A stretch of 16,198 nt of DNA from CBFDCQ01 sp965603355 (lineage in GTDB: Bacteria > Hydrogenedentota > CAZGCA01 > CBFDCQ01): the NCBI GenBank assembly GCA_965603355.1, contig CBFDCQ010000071.1, positions 1 to 16,198 of the forward strand, read 5' to 3'. Each line of letters begins with the position of its first letter. Positions within the stretch are counted from its first letter, which is position 1. Shown here one piece after another: positions 1 to 6,913 of this stretch. The position numbers and the translations under genes are program-made. The notes under the pieces are model-generated. The model worked only from the letters and a program-made list of their open reading frames with translations, was not told the origin of the DNA and did not search any database.

Positions 1-1106
1 CCGCCTGCACGGAGCACTGCCTGACGGACCAGCCGTTGCGATACCCTGACAACATCGGGGAACGTGTACGGTGAGTAAGCGAACTTACCCTCGCGGTCCA
101 GCCCGACGGTGTATTTCTCCGGCAGGTTGCGGAGCCCGAGCGCCGTAAACATAATCCCGGCGGCACTGGAAGGGTTGCAGTCCGAATCCTCGCCGCAGCG
201 CATCGAGACTACGATGGTATCGTCCGGATCGCCTTCCCCGTAGAGCATTCCAACGACTACCCATGCGCCGTTGAACTTGGCGTCGATGTTGAATTCGCTG
301 AGGTCCTCAACGCACCGAAACCGACCATAGGCCTCGGTCGAGTGATATTTCTCGCTGACAAGCTTCCACGTTGTCTGCCAGTCGTCCGGGTATTGCCTGT
401 ACCATTTCAGCACGTCCGACATACATTCGTGATACTGGCTGCCCTCCGGAATGTATGTCAGACCTGCCTCAATGAGCTTCTCCGGGTCGTCCTCGAAAAA
501 CGCTTCGGCGTACATCGCCCCCATGAACTGGCCGCCGTACACACCGTCGCCGTAGTTCATGATCCGGCCGAATTTTTCCCCTAACTCGACGGCCAGGTTG
601 GGCATACCCGGTGCGATCAGCCCGGCAAAATCCGCTTCGATCTGGTAGTCGATATCGTCGGCGTGCTTGTTGAACTGAGGATGTCCCGAATCCGGCGGGG
701 CAATGCCCTCGCGCAACAACGAGCGGCCTTCGCTGTTGGCGTGCCACAGCCAGTAGCCGCTGTTGGCGAAATCAATGCCGGCCTGCCGAATCGACACGCC
801 CAGCCCGTAGAGTTCGAGCGTGCGCATGAACGTCATGTCCACATAAAGGTCGTCCTGGTCAAACTGATTGACCGTTTCGGGCGTCCACTCCGGTACCGCG
901 TCCTCCGGCATGATTTCGTTCATGAAATCGCCCTCGGTAGGGCCGCCCCAGCCGACACCGGCCATCTGGCCGATCCATCCGCCCATCATCTTGTCGACGT
1001 AATCGTCCATCCGCAGCCGGCGAAACTGGTCCTGCTGCGCATACGCGGCGGAACAAAGCAAGAACATACTCACCAGCAGCGCCGTGACCGAGATTCGTTT
1101 GCTCAT
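1..1106 (-). CDS. exported ADP-ribosylglycohydrolase-fold protein (3' end outside window)
   Basis: The 368 visible residues begin with a Sec signal peptide: a KR n-region, a hydrophobic core at about residues 7-20 and a likely cleavage after AYA (residue 23). The mature part matches the ADP-ribosylglycohydrolase (DraG/ARH) fold. It has an N-terminal GGWIGQMAGVGWGG segment (42-55), an acidic FDQDDLYVD patch (82-90), NYGDGVYGGQFMGAMYAEAF (184-203) and a late GEDSDCNPSSAAGIMFTALG (305-324). Family members bind two Mg ions through acidic residues placed like these. Three ATGs lie in a row (1112, 1109, 1106). AGGAGGT at 1121-1115 is 8 nt from the 1106 ATG but only 2 nt from the 1112 ATG, so 1106 was chosen. 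The frame is open to base 1, so the C-terminus is missing. The gene is divergent from the Gfo/Idh/MocA operon. Family assignment is good. The substrate is unknown, and export makes classical removal of ADP-ribose from cytosolic proteins unlikely. Confidence 0.85.
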   Translation of the reverse strand, partial: MSKRISVTALLVSMFLLCSAAYAQQDQFRRLRMDDYVDKMMGGWIGQMAGVGWGGPTEGDFMNEIMPEDAVPEWTPETVNQFDQDDLYVDMTFMRTLELYGLGVSIRQAGIDFANSGYWLWHANSEGRSLLREGIAPPDSGHPQFNKHADDIDYQIEADFAGLIAPGMPNLAVELGEKFGRIMNYGDGVYGGQFMGAMYAEAFFEDDPEKLIEAGLTYIPEGSQYHECMSDVLKWYRQYPDDWQTTWKLVSEKYHSTEAYGRFRCVEDLSEFNIDAKFNGAWVVVGMLYGEGDPDDTIVVSMRCGEDSDCNPSSAAGIMFTALGLRNLPEKYTVGLDREGKFAYSPYTFPDVVRVSQRLVRQAVLRAG

Positions 1107-1220
1107 CATCATAGACCTCCTCCCTACCCGTCTCTTGGTGTACCATTTCCGGACATGTTTATCCTTCATGCGTTGTGGTATCTCGTGTGGTCCGGGAACC
1201 GCAGGCTTCACCCATGTGGG

Positions 1221-1249
1221 AGCATACCGTGAAGCACCGCTGGTGTCAA
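1221..1249 (-). promoter_or_regulatory. sigma-70-like promoter for the ADP-ribosylglycohydrolase-like gene
   Basis: On the minus strand a perfect -35 TTGACA (1249-1244) is followed after exactly 17 bp by a TATGCT -10 (1226-1221). Transcription would start near 1214, leaving a leader of about 108 nt before the 1106 start. This is sequence match only, but the -35 and the spacing are consensus. Confidence 0.6.
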
Positions 1250-1264
1250 GGGCCCCTTCGATGC

Positions 1265-1293
1265 TTGACACGCACCCGCAATGACGGCATAAT
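1265..1293 (+). promoter_or_regulatory. sigma-70-like promoter for the oxidoreductase-GH4 operon
   Basis: TTGACA at 1265-1270, a 17-bp spacer and CATAAT at 1288-1293 give a near-consensus promoter. The predicted start near 1300 leaves a leader of about 132 nt before the ATG at 1433. The -10 hexamer is part of the palindrome at 1288-1308, which suggests repression at this promoter. Confidence 0.65.
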
Positions 1294-1308
1294 GAGCGCA
1301 TCATTATG
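1288..1308. promoter_or_regulatory. palindromic operator candidate over the -10
   Basis: Perfect 8-bp arms CATAATGA (1288-1295) and TCATTATG (1301-1308) are separated by GCGCA. The left arm contains the -10 of the plus-strand promoter. That is the position expected for a dimeric repressor that blocks RNA polymerase. The regulator is not in the window. Confidence 0.5.
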
Positions 1309-1432
1309 AAAAAGCGACCCGCAGCGGTTCTGGACCGGCCGTGAGGGGGATCACTTTTTCATTGTACTTGTTAAGATCTGTCAATAATGTCAAAGCCGGA
1401 GTGAGTGAAACCTACGAGGGGGACTGCCACTA

Positions 1433-2812
1433 ATGAAAAATCTCACCAGCGTAACGCCAAATAAGCCGATGAACAAGAAGACCACCCCGAGACGCGAGTT
1501 TCTGAAATCCACCGCGGCCGCCGGGAGCGCGTTCCTTATTCTGCCAAGCGGCACGTTCGCCGGCGCCAACTCTCCGAACAATAAGCTGAACGTCGCACTG
1601 ATTGGCGTGTGGGGCCGTGGTGAGGCGCATTATGACGCGATCTCGAGTGAGAACGTGGCCGCACTGTGTGATGTGGATGAGAATCACTTGGCGTTCGCCG
1701 CGAAACGGTTTCCGAAAGCCAAACACTACGTTGACTGGCGCAAGTGCCTCGAGCAGAAGGATCTGGATGCCGTAATTATCTGCACGTGCGATCACACGCA
1801 CGCGTTCGTCGCCAACTGGGCGATGAACCGGGGATTGCATGTCTACTGTGAGAAACCGCTGGGGAACACGGTGGAGGAAGCGCGTGTGGTGCGCGCGAAG
1901 TATCTCGAGAACAAGAACAAGATCGCGACGCAGACGGGCACGCAGCGGCATGCGAAACCGAACTTCAGTCGTGTGCGTGAGTTGATCAGGGACGGCGCGG
2001 TTGGCGAGTTGAGTGACGTGTATACGTGGGGCGACCGGCAGCTTCGCAGGCCGGGTTACCTGCCGGCCCAGGGTACTCCTCCGAAAACTCTCCACTACGA
2101 CCTGTGGATTGGGCCGGTGCCGTTCCATCCCTACAATCCGGGTTACTTCTCAGGCGTATCAGGCCTGAATTGTCTGGAGTGGAATATGTATTGGGACTTC
2201 GGCAACGGTCAGGTCGGCGACATGGGCAGCCATGTAATGGATCTTGCCTGGAATGCGATCGACGCGGGGCTGCCGACTTCCGCCGAGGCCCAGGGTGAAC
2301 CGTTCAATCCCGAGGTCGCTCCCGTTGAACTACAGGCGCATTTCGAGCATCCCGCCAATGACTGGCGGCCCGCCATACGCGTCAGCTGGTACCAGGGCGG
2401 CGCTATGCCAAGATCGCCCAGAGGGTATGTTAATCTGAACGGGATCGGTCACGGCGCGATGTTCAAGGGCAGCAAGGGTTTCCTTGTCGCAGATTTCGAT
2501 ACGCGTATGCTGCTTCCGTGGGGGAATGACGCAGACCTGACGTATTACAATCGGCGGCCCGAGAAGGAGATTATTCCGCCGATGGGCCACTTCCAGAAGG
2601 AGTGGACGAATGCGTGCAAGACGGATCTTAAAACGTCGTGCGATTTCGATTATGGCGGCACGGCGCTCGAACAGATGCTGCTGGGGCTTGTTGCGTATCG
2701 CGTCGGCAAGAAGATCGATTACGACGGGGGTGCCGGTCGAGTCACCAACAGCGCCGAAGCCAACGATCTGCTCAGCCGCGAGTATCGCCGCGGGTGGACA
2801 CTTGAGGGGTGA
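1433..2812 (+). CDS. Tat-exported Gfo/Idh/MocA family NAD(P)-dependent oxidoreductase
   Basis: This 459-residue protein has a twin-arginine signal, PRREFLK at 19-25, then a hydrophobic stretch ending near residue 43. A Rossmann domain follows, with NVALIGVWGRGEAH (53-66), a GxGxxG-like loop in which one glycine is replaced by Trp. The family hallmark E-K-P (140-142, in CEKPLG) supplies the catalytic or cofactor-contacting lysine. The C-terminal substrate domain includes GDMGSHVMD (262-270). Family members oxidise or reduce hydroxyls of sugars and inositols. Tat export implies folding with cofactor in the cytoplasm before transport. The start at 1433 has a GAGGGGGA Shine-Dalgarno at 1416-1423, 9 nt upstream; the in-frame ATG at 1469 has none. 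Only 45 nt separate it from the GH4 gene, so the two are probably one operon. Substrate is not determinable from sequence. Confidence 0.92.
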   Translation: MKNLTSVTPNKPMNKKTTPRREFLKSTAAAGSAFLILPSGTFAGANSPNNKLNVALIGVWGRGEAHYDAISSENVAALCDVDENHLAFAAKRFPKAKHYVDWRKCLEQKDLDAVIICTCDHTHAFVANWAMNRGLHVYCEKPLGNTVEEARVVRAKYLENKNKIATQTGTQRHAKPNFSRVRELIRDGAVGELSDVYTWGDRQLRRPGYLPAQGTPPKTLHYDLWIGPVPFHPYNPGYFSGVSGLNCLEWNMYWDFGNGQVGDMGSHVMDLAWNAIDAGLPTSAEAQGEPFNPEVAPVELQAHFEHPANDWRPAIRVSWYQGGAMPRSPRGYVNLNGIGHGAMFKGSKGFLVADFDTRMLLPWGNDADLTYYNRRPEKEIIPPMGHFQKEWTNACKTDLKTSCDFDYGGTALEQMLLGLVAYRVGKKIDYDGGAGRVTNSAEANDLLSREYRRGWTLEG

Positions 2813-2857
2813 GGCCGAACAGCGCTGGGGCAGTGATTTCAGAGGGGGGATGATGTC

Positions 2858-4288
2858 ATGGCAAAGATAGCAATGATCGGGGCGGGTAGTTTGGTGTTCT
2901 GCCAAACGCTGACTCAGGATATCCTGGCGACCGACGCGCTCAAGGACAGTGAGATCCGCCTGATGAGCCGCACACGACCGAAGCTGGACAGCATGGAGAG
3001 CTTTGTCCAACGTGTGATCAAGGAGAATGACTTGCCGGCGACCGTGTCGTCAACGCTGGAGCGCCGCGAGGCCCTCGAGGGTGCCGACTGCGTTATTGTA
3101 ATGATTCAGGTGGGTGGCGTGGAAGCCTTCGGCTACGACTACGAGATCCCGCTCAAGTACGGGGTCGATCAGTGTATCGGCGATTCGCTCGGGCCCGGTG
3201 GCGTCTTCCGTGGTCTCCGAACCATCCCGGTGCTTGCTGACATCGTCAAGGACATGAAAGAGCTCTGCCCGAATGCCGTTCTCCTGAATTATGCCAATCC
3301 GATGGGCGCGTGCTGCACGGCGCTTGGCCGTGTTATGGAGAACGGACAGTTCATAGGCCTTTGTCACGGCGTCCAGACAACCCTCGATCTCATTAGCGGC
3401 TACGTCGGTGTACCCAAGGACGATATCGACTTCTTGTGCGCGGGCATCAATCACATGGCGTGGTTCCTGGAGCTGAAAGATAAGCGTGACGGCCGGGATC
3501 TGAACGCAATCCTTCGAGACGTTATTGAACGACCGGAGTACTATAAGAACGAGAAGGTTCGCTGCGAGGTGATGCGGCATTTCGGCTACTTCATGACTGA
3601 GAGCACCGGCCATCTCTCGGAATACGTCCCGTGGTTCCGCAGCCATGACCGGTCGTTAAACATGTACTGCGACGAGCCGGGTTTCGGCGGCGCGTCCGGC
3701 GCCTACTACAAGTTCTGCAAGATGGTCGCAGAGAAGTATAAGACCTTCGATTATCTTGAGAGCCAGGATGCCGCTCTGCCGCCACGAAGTGCAGAATACT
3801 GCTCGTATATCCTCGAAGCGGTCGAGACCGGAAACGCGTTCCGCCTGAATGGGAACGTTCGAAACGACGGTTACATTGCCAACCTGCCTCAAGGATGCTG
3901 CGTGGAAATCCCCGTTGATGTCGACAACAGAGGTCTGCATCCGGTCCGCGTGGGTGACTTGCCGCCCCAGTGCGCCGCGTTGAACCAGAGCAACATTACC
4001 GTGCAGCAACTGTGTGCCGACGCGTCGTTCTCGGGTGATCCGGAACATATCATGCACACAATCGCTATGGACCCGCTAACGTCGGCGGTGTGCACGCTCG
4101 CCGAGATTAGGGAGATGACCGGTGAGATGCTCGAAGCGCAACGGCAGTGGCTACCGCAGTTTGAAGGAAAGACGCTGAGAGCAGCCCCTACAGTTTCCAT
4201 CCCACCTGATGTCAAGCCGGTTGAGGTCCCCCTTGACCCGGCGCTTGCCATTGTTCACCGCTTCGACGAGCTGGCCGAAGCCGAATAG
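2858..4288 (+). CDS. glycoside hydrolase family 4 (alpha-galactosidase/alpha-glucuronidase-type)
   Basis: This 476-residue cytosolic protein without a signal peptide has the GH4 layout. An N-terminal NAD-binding IGAGSLVF (7-14) is followed by GDSLGPGG (108-115), NYANPM (144-149), the metal-site motif CHGV (169-172) and GINHMAWF (196-203). GH4 enzymes use NAD+ and Mn2+. They oxidise C3 of the glycoside, eliminate the aglycone, add water and reduce the ketone. Cys169 and His199 are the expected metal ligands. The overall pattern resembles MelA-type alpha-galactosidases, but those usually read CHSV; CHGx has been proposed as the mark of alpha-glucuronidase/galacturonidase members, so specificity is open. 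The start is set by an AGAGGGGGGA Shine-Dalgarno (2841-2850) 7 nt before ATG 2858; the ATGs at 2850 and 2853 are out of frame. It is the second gene of the operon. Confidence 0.93.
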   Translation: MAKIAMIGAGSLVFCQTLTQDILATDALKDSEIRLMSRTRPKLDSMESFVQRVIKENDLPATVSSTLERREALEGADCVIVMIQVGGVEAFGYDYEIPLKYGVDQCIGDSLGPGGVFRGLRTIPVLADIVKDMKELCPNAVLLNYANPMGACCTALGRVMENGQFIGLCHGVQTTLDLISGYVGVPKDDIDFLCAGINHMAWFLELKDKRDGRDLNAILRDVIERPEYYKNEKVRCEVMRHFGYFMTESTGHLSEYVPWFRSHDRSLNMYCDEPGFGGASGAYYKFCKMVAEKYKTFDYLESQDAALPPRSAEYCSYILEAVETGNAFRLNGNVRNDGYIANLPQGCCVEIPVDVDNRGLHPVRVGDLPPQCAALNQSNITVQQLCADASFSGDPEHIMHTIAMDPLTSAVCTLAEIREMTGEMLEAQRQWLPQFEGKTLRAAPTVSIPPDVKPVEVPLDPALAIVHRFDELAEAE

Positions 4289-4293
4289 GATAA

Positions 4294-4331
4294 TGTGGCA
4301 GGCGAACGTGTTCGGATGACGTTCTACCACA
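4294..4331 (+). terminator. stem-loop just after the GH4 stop codon
   Basis: TGTGG (4294-4298) and GAACGT (4304-4309) pair with ACGTTC (4319-4324) and CCACA (4327-4331). This gives an 11-bp stem with a small internal loop and a 9-nt apical loop, 6 nt after the stop. There is no T-tract, so it may be a 3'-end stabiliser or a factor-dependent terminator rather than an intrinsic one. Confidence 0.4.
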
Positions 4332-4344
4332 GGTCCGGCAAATC

Positions 4345-4353
4345 TGCTAGAAT
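4345..4353 (+). promoter_or_regulatory. extended -10 promoter candidate for the 728-aa gene
   Basis: TG-C-TAGAAT at 4345-4353 matches an extended -10 element. No good -35 lies 16-18 bp upstream. The predicted start near 4360 leaves a leader of about 55 nt before ATG 4415. Confidence 0.35.
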
Positions 4354-4359
4354 ACTCTC

Positions 4360-4377
4360 AGCCGAAAGACGGCTTTT
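4360..4377 (+). terminator. small hairpin with short T-run
   Basis: AGCCG (4360-4364), loop AAAGA, CGGCT (4370-4374), then TTT. The stem is only 5 bp and the T-run short. It could be a weak terminator for the GH4 operon, or a 5' hairpin on the next transcript if the extended -10 at 4345-4353 is used. Evidence is thin. Confidence 0.3.
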
Positions 4378-4414
4378 GGATTGTCAAGGAAAACAGTCTG
4401 AGGAGGTATGAGAA

Positions 4415-6601
4415 ATGTTCTGCTCACGGATAATCAAGATGTTCTTGACTTGTGCACTCTTCTTGATGAATACAGTAATCTGCGCGTCATGCAGCAAAGC
4501 TCCTGGTACCCGGGCTTTGCAGCAGGAGAGAGCTGATACAATGACAGAACCGGCTCTCACGGTCACTCCAAAGGGGAATCGTCTCCTGCATATCGATATC
4601 AGCCCTTCGGAGGAACTGGACGAGGTGGATGGTTTTGCTCTTGCCCGGTCGAGAGCGGGGATCAATGCGACGCTGGTAGGGGGGTCGTGGCCGGAGATAG
4701 AAACAGCGCCGGGGAAATTTAACCACCGAGGACTTAAGAGAGCAAATTCCATTTACAAAGATGTAAAGGTCGTGCTCGAGTTAAACCCGATCGAATCATT
4801 CATAAGAACAGTTCCCTCGGACCTGGAAACCGTACCGTTTGATGATCCTGCAATGATTGACCGATTCAAGAAACTCCTGGATGTAGTCTTTTCCCAACTT
4901 CCCGACCTTCAGATCACCGCGCTGTGGATCGGAAACGAGGTTACCGGTTATCTTGACAAAACCGGTGAATGGGATGCCTACCGGACTTTTTACGAAACTG
5001 TCGGCGCTCATGCAAAAAGCGTCCGGCCCGGAATCAAAATCGGTTCTGCAGGGTCAATGGACGATTGGAACAACATTGCAAAGAGTGAGTTCAAAAAGGC
5101 AAAGGCGCTCAACCAGACCAGTGACATAATTGTGTTTACCTGTTATCCCACGTGGGGAAATGTGAAAAACGCATTTGACACTTTGACCTCTGAATTTGCC
5201 GGCAGACCGATCTACATTAAAGAAATCGGCTGCCCAACAAGTTCTCGTGTAGGTAGCTCAGAAGAGACGCAGAAGGATTTCGTGCAGGAGGTTTTCCGCG
5301 CATGGGATGAACATGCCTCTCAAATTGAATATCTCTCCTTTCATCCTCTCCATGATTTCCCGGAAGAACTGGTTACCGGGCTTCTTGAACTCATGGGAAT
5401 GGCTGAAGACGAGGACGCGTCACTAAATATTGAGATTATGACATCAATGGGTCTGCGGACGTATCCTGGAAAAGGCCAGGACAAACTGGGCTTTCGCGCA
5501 TTGATCAAGGAAGCAAGGGCTCGCGGATGGATAGGAGAAGAGGAAGAATCTGGCTATGCATACATAGGTCAATTTATCTTCGGCGAACAAGACGTGGAAG
5601 ACTTCATGAAGAAAACCGGCAGCGCTCCGCCGATCGTTTTCTTTGGAGTCGATTGGGTCAATGACGCGGATTTGTTTGCCGACCCCAAGAATCCTGCACC
5701 AGTCAGCCCGATACACAAGGACGTGATTGGCTTTCTCAACAGACTTTCTAACATGGGCTCCATCCCAGCAATTGTCTGGTCAATTCCTGTGCCTATGTGG
5801 GATATGGACACAGATAGAGTCCATTTGGTTCCCAATATCCCACGCATTCTCGATGGCGAATTCGATGATTATATAAGAACCGTAGCACGCCAGTTGAAAG
5901 AATATGGCAAACCGATCATGGTGACATTCTTGGGGGAGTTCAATAATCTTGGCCAACTGAGTTTTGGGGCAAAGGGGTTTGCGATGCCTGAATTCGAAGA
6001 GGTCAATGACCTCGTTGGAAAGTATGGCGACCCTAAATGGCCAGATGGTCCCGAACGAGTCCGCGATGCGTTCATTCACGTAATCGACATATTTCGACAG
6101 GAAGGGGCAGAGAACGTAAGCTGGTTCATGTATGGAGGAACTGATTGGCTGGTCGAGAATATGACCGATGATGAAGGGCATACAGAATGGTGGTCACATC
6201 CAAGGTACTATTACCCCGGCGATGAGTATATTGATTGGGTAGGCAAGAGTGTACACTTTAGAACATTTGCGGAATTCATAAATCGCTTTGAACCTGCGTA
6301 TGGTGTTTGGGGTGAAGTTACACAGAAGCCATTCTTCATTCCCGAATTCAATTTCGCCGAGAAAGCGAAAAGCCGGAGTAAGCTCATGCAACGAGTCTTT
6401 ATGGATTATCTGCCAACGAAACCACGATTCAAAGCTGCAACCGTTATGCACTCTCCTGCTCTTGTACAAGCCGGTATTGACTGGGGATTGCCTTTGGGAG
6501 GCAAGAAGGGTGAATTTCCAGATGAGATACAAACATGGAAAGAGGTGGTAGTAAAGAATCCTTATTATCACAATGAGATTGCTGACGGGAATAGTGAGTA
6601 A
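4415..6601 (+). CDS. exported two-barrel glycoside hydrolase-like protein (clan GH-A, C-half GH26-like)
   Basis: This 728-residue protein starts with a hydrophobic signal (residues 6-25) and a Cys at 26 that could be lipidated, although the lipobox (CASC) is not canonical. Two TIM-barrel-like halves follow. The N-half (about 55-320) has WIGNEVTG (171-178), with N174-E175 as an acid/base candidate, and YIKEIGCPTS (267-276), with E270 as a nucleophile candidate; both are in the clan GH-A style. The C-half (about 385-715) has MVTFLGEFNN (502-511; E508), YYPGDEYIDWVG (599-610) and FFIPEFNF (640-647; E644). That pattern resembles GH26 mannanases and related enzymes. AGGAGGT at 4401-4407, 7 nt before the ATG, fixes the start. 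Sampled stretches are about 47% GC against 53-70% in neighbours, which suggests acquisition. Substrate unknown; mannan or another beta-glycan is a guess. Confidence 0.75.
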   Translation: MFCSRIIKMFLTCALFLMNTVICASCSKAPGTRALQQERADTMTEPALTVTPKGNRLLHIDISPSEELDEVDGFALARSRAGINATLVGGSWPEIETAPGKFNHRGLKRANSIYKDVKVVLELNPIESFIRTVPSDLETVPFDDPAMIDRFKKLLDVVFSQLPDLQITALWIGNEVTGYLDKTGEWDAYRTFYETVGAHAKSVRPGIKIGSAGSMDDWNNIAKSEFKKAKALNQTSDIIVFTCYPTWGNVKNAFDTLTSEFAGRPIYIKEIGCPTSSRVGSSEETQKDFVQEVFRAWDEHASQIEYLSFHPLHDFPEELVTGLLELMGMAEDEDASLNIEIMTSMGLRTYPGKGQDKLGFRALIKEARARGWIGEEEESGYAYIGQFIFGEQDVEDFMKKTGSAPPIVFFGVDWVNDADLFADPKNPAPVSPIHKDVIGFLNRLSNMGSIPAIVWSIPVPMWDMDTDRVHLVPNIPRILDGEFDDYIRTVARQLKEYGKPIMVTFLGEFNNLGQLSFGAKGFAMPEFEEVNDLVGKYGDPKWPDGPERVRDAFIHVIDIFRQEGAENVSWFMYGGTDWLVENMTDDEGHTEWWSHPRYYYPGDEYIDWVGKSVHFRTFAEFINRFEPAYGVWGEVTQKPFFIPEFNFAEKAKSRSKLMQRVFMDYLPTKPRFKAATVMHSPALVQAGIDWGLPLGGKKGEFPDEIQTWKEVVVKNPYYHNEIADGNSE

Positions 6602-6606
6602 ACTGA

Positions 6607-6762
6607 CGGAAACAGCATCGCAACACTGACGGCCGGTTCGTCTTCACGTTCCACTATTATGACGGGGAGGATGCCGGCAAGGCGCGTATGGCAGCAAGGA
6701 TTCTCAATTGGGTCGACGACTGGCCCGTTGTGACGGATACCGATTTCTTCGAAACGCTGTAG
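6607..6762 (+). pseudogene. C-terminal remnant of a lost gene
   Basis: The frame opens after a TGA at 6604-6606 and gives 51 codons ending at TAG 6760-6762. It includes GRFVFTFHYYDGEDAGKARM and AARILNWVDDWPVV. This reads like genuine protein of the higher-GC host type, with amphipathic and aromatic segments, but it has no start codon or Shine-Dalgarno. It begins 5 nt after the 728-aa gene stops and is in a different frame. The ending has a vague likeness to the tails of polysaccharide deacetylases, which I cannot confirm. It is most likely the 3' end of a gene truncated when the low-GC gene arrived or by deletion. Confidence 0.5.
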
Positions 6763-6779
6763 ATTCTCGGCGTCTTGTC

Positions 6780-6809
6780 GAAGACTCGCCGTGTTGAAAA
6801 CTCGCCGTG
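6780..6809 (+). repeat. two-copy 14-mer tandem repeat (period 16)
   Basis: GAAGACTCGCCGTG (6780-6793) and GAAAACTCGCCGTG (6796-6809) differ at one base and are separated by 2 nt. They sit in non-coding DNA just upstream of the hairpins at 6832-6913. Confidence 0.6.
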
Positions 6810-6831
6810 GAGAGGAGAGCCCGCCGGAATT

Positions 6832-6864
6832 GGGGGAAACCTTTCTGGAGAAAGGTTCTCCCCC
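6832..6864. repeat. strong hairpin, REP-like or terminator-like
   Basis: GGGGGAAACCTTTC (6832-6845) pairs with 6850-6864 through a TGGA loop. The stem is 14 bp with one bulged C at 6858. A G/C-rich run, GGGCCCCC, follows from 6865. No T-tract follows on the plus strand. The form suggests a dispersed intergenic hairpin element; other copies are not visible in the window. Confidence 0.6.
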
Positions 6865-6875
6865 GGGCCCCCTTC

Positions 6876-6896
6876 CAAAGACTTTCGGGCACGGGC
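6876..6896 (+). repeat. 21-bp direct repeat, left copy
   Basis: The 21 bases starting CAAAGACTT and ending CACGGGC match 10603-10623 at 19 of 21 positions. The two copies bracket the 1141-residue gene. No similarity extends beyond the 21 bp. Confidence 0.45.
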
Positions 6897-6913
6897 AGTT
6901 CGCGAACCGCCCG
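6892..6913. repeat. 22-bp near-perfect palindrome
   Basis: CGGGCAGTTCG (6892-6902) is followed immediately by CGAACCGCCCG (6903-6913). The arms are complementary except for one A/C mismatch. It lies 27 bp after the larger hairpin at 6832-6864 and may be part of the same element. Confidence 0.55.

Noticed and set aside
663..1232. Plus-strand open frame of 189 codons over the left-edge gene
   Set aside because: Antisense to the ADP-ribosylglycohydrolase-like gene, which has a signal peptide, Shine-Dalgarno and family motifs.
1356..1384. Minus-strand TTGACA at 1384-1379 as a second promoter for the left-edge gene
   Set aside because: No acceptable -10 at 16-18 bp spacing; the promoter at 1249-1221 is far better.
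1430..2128. Long minus-strand open frame (232 codons) opposite the oxidoreductase gene
   Set aside because: Antisense to a clear Gfo/Idh/MocA gene; Arg/Val-rich composition, no Shine-Dalgarno and no family motif.
2330..3646. Minus-strand open frames of 226 and 198 codons across the GH4 gene
   Set aside because: They mirror the codon bias of the real plus-strand genes and lack motifs and ribosome sites.
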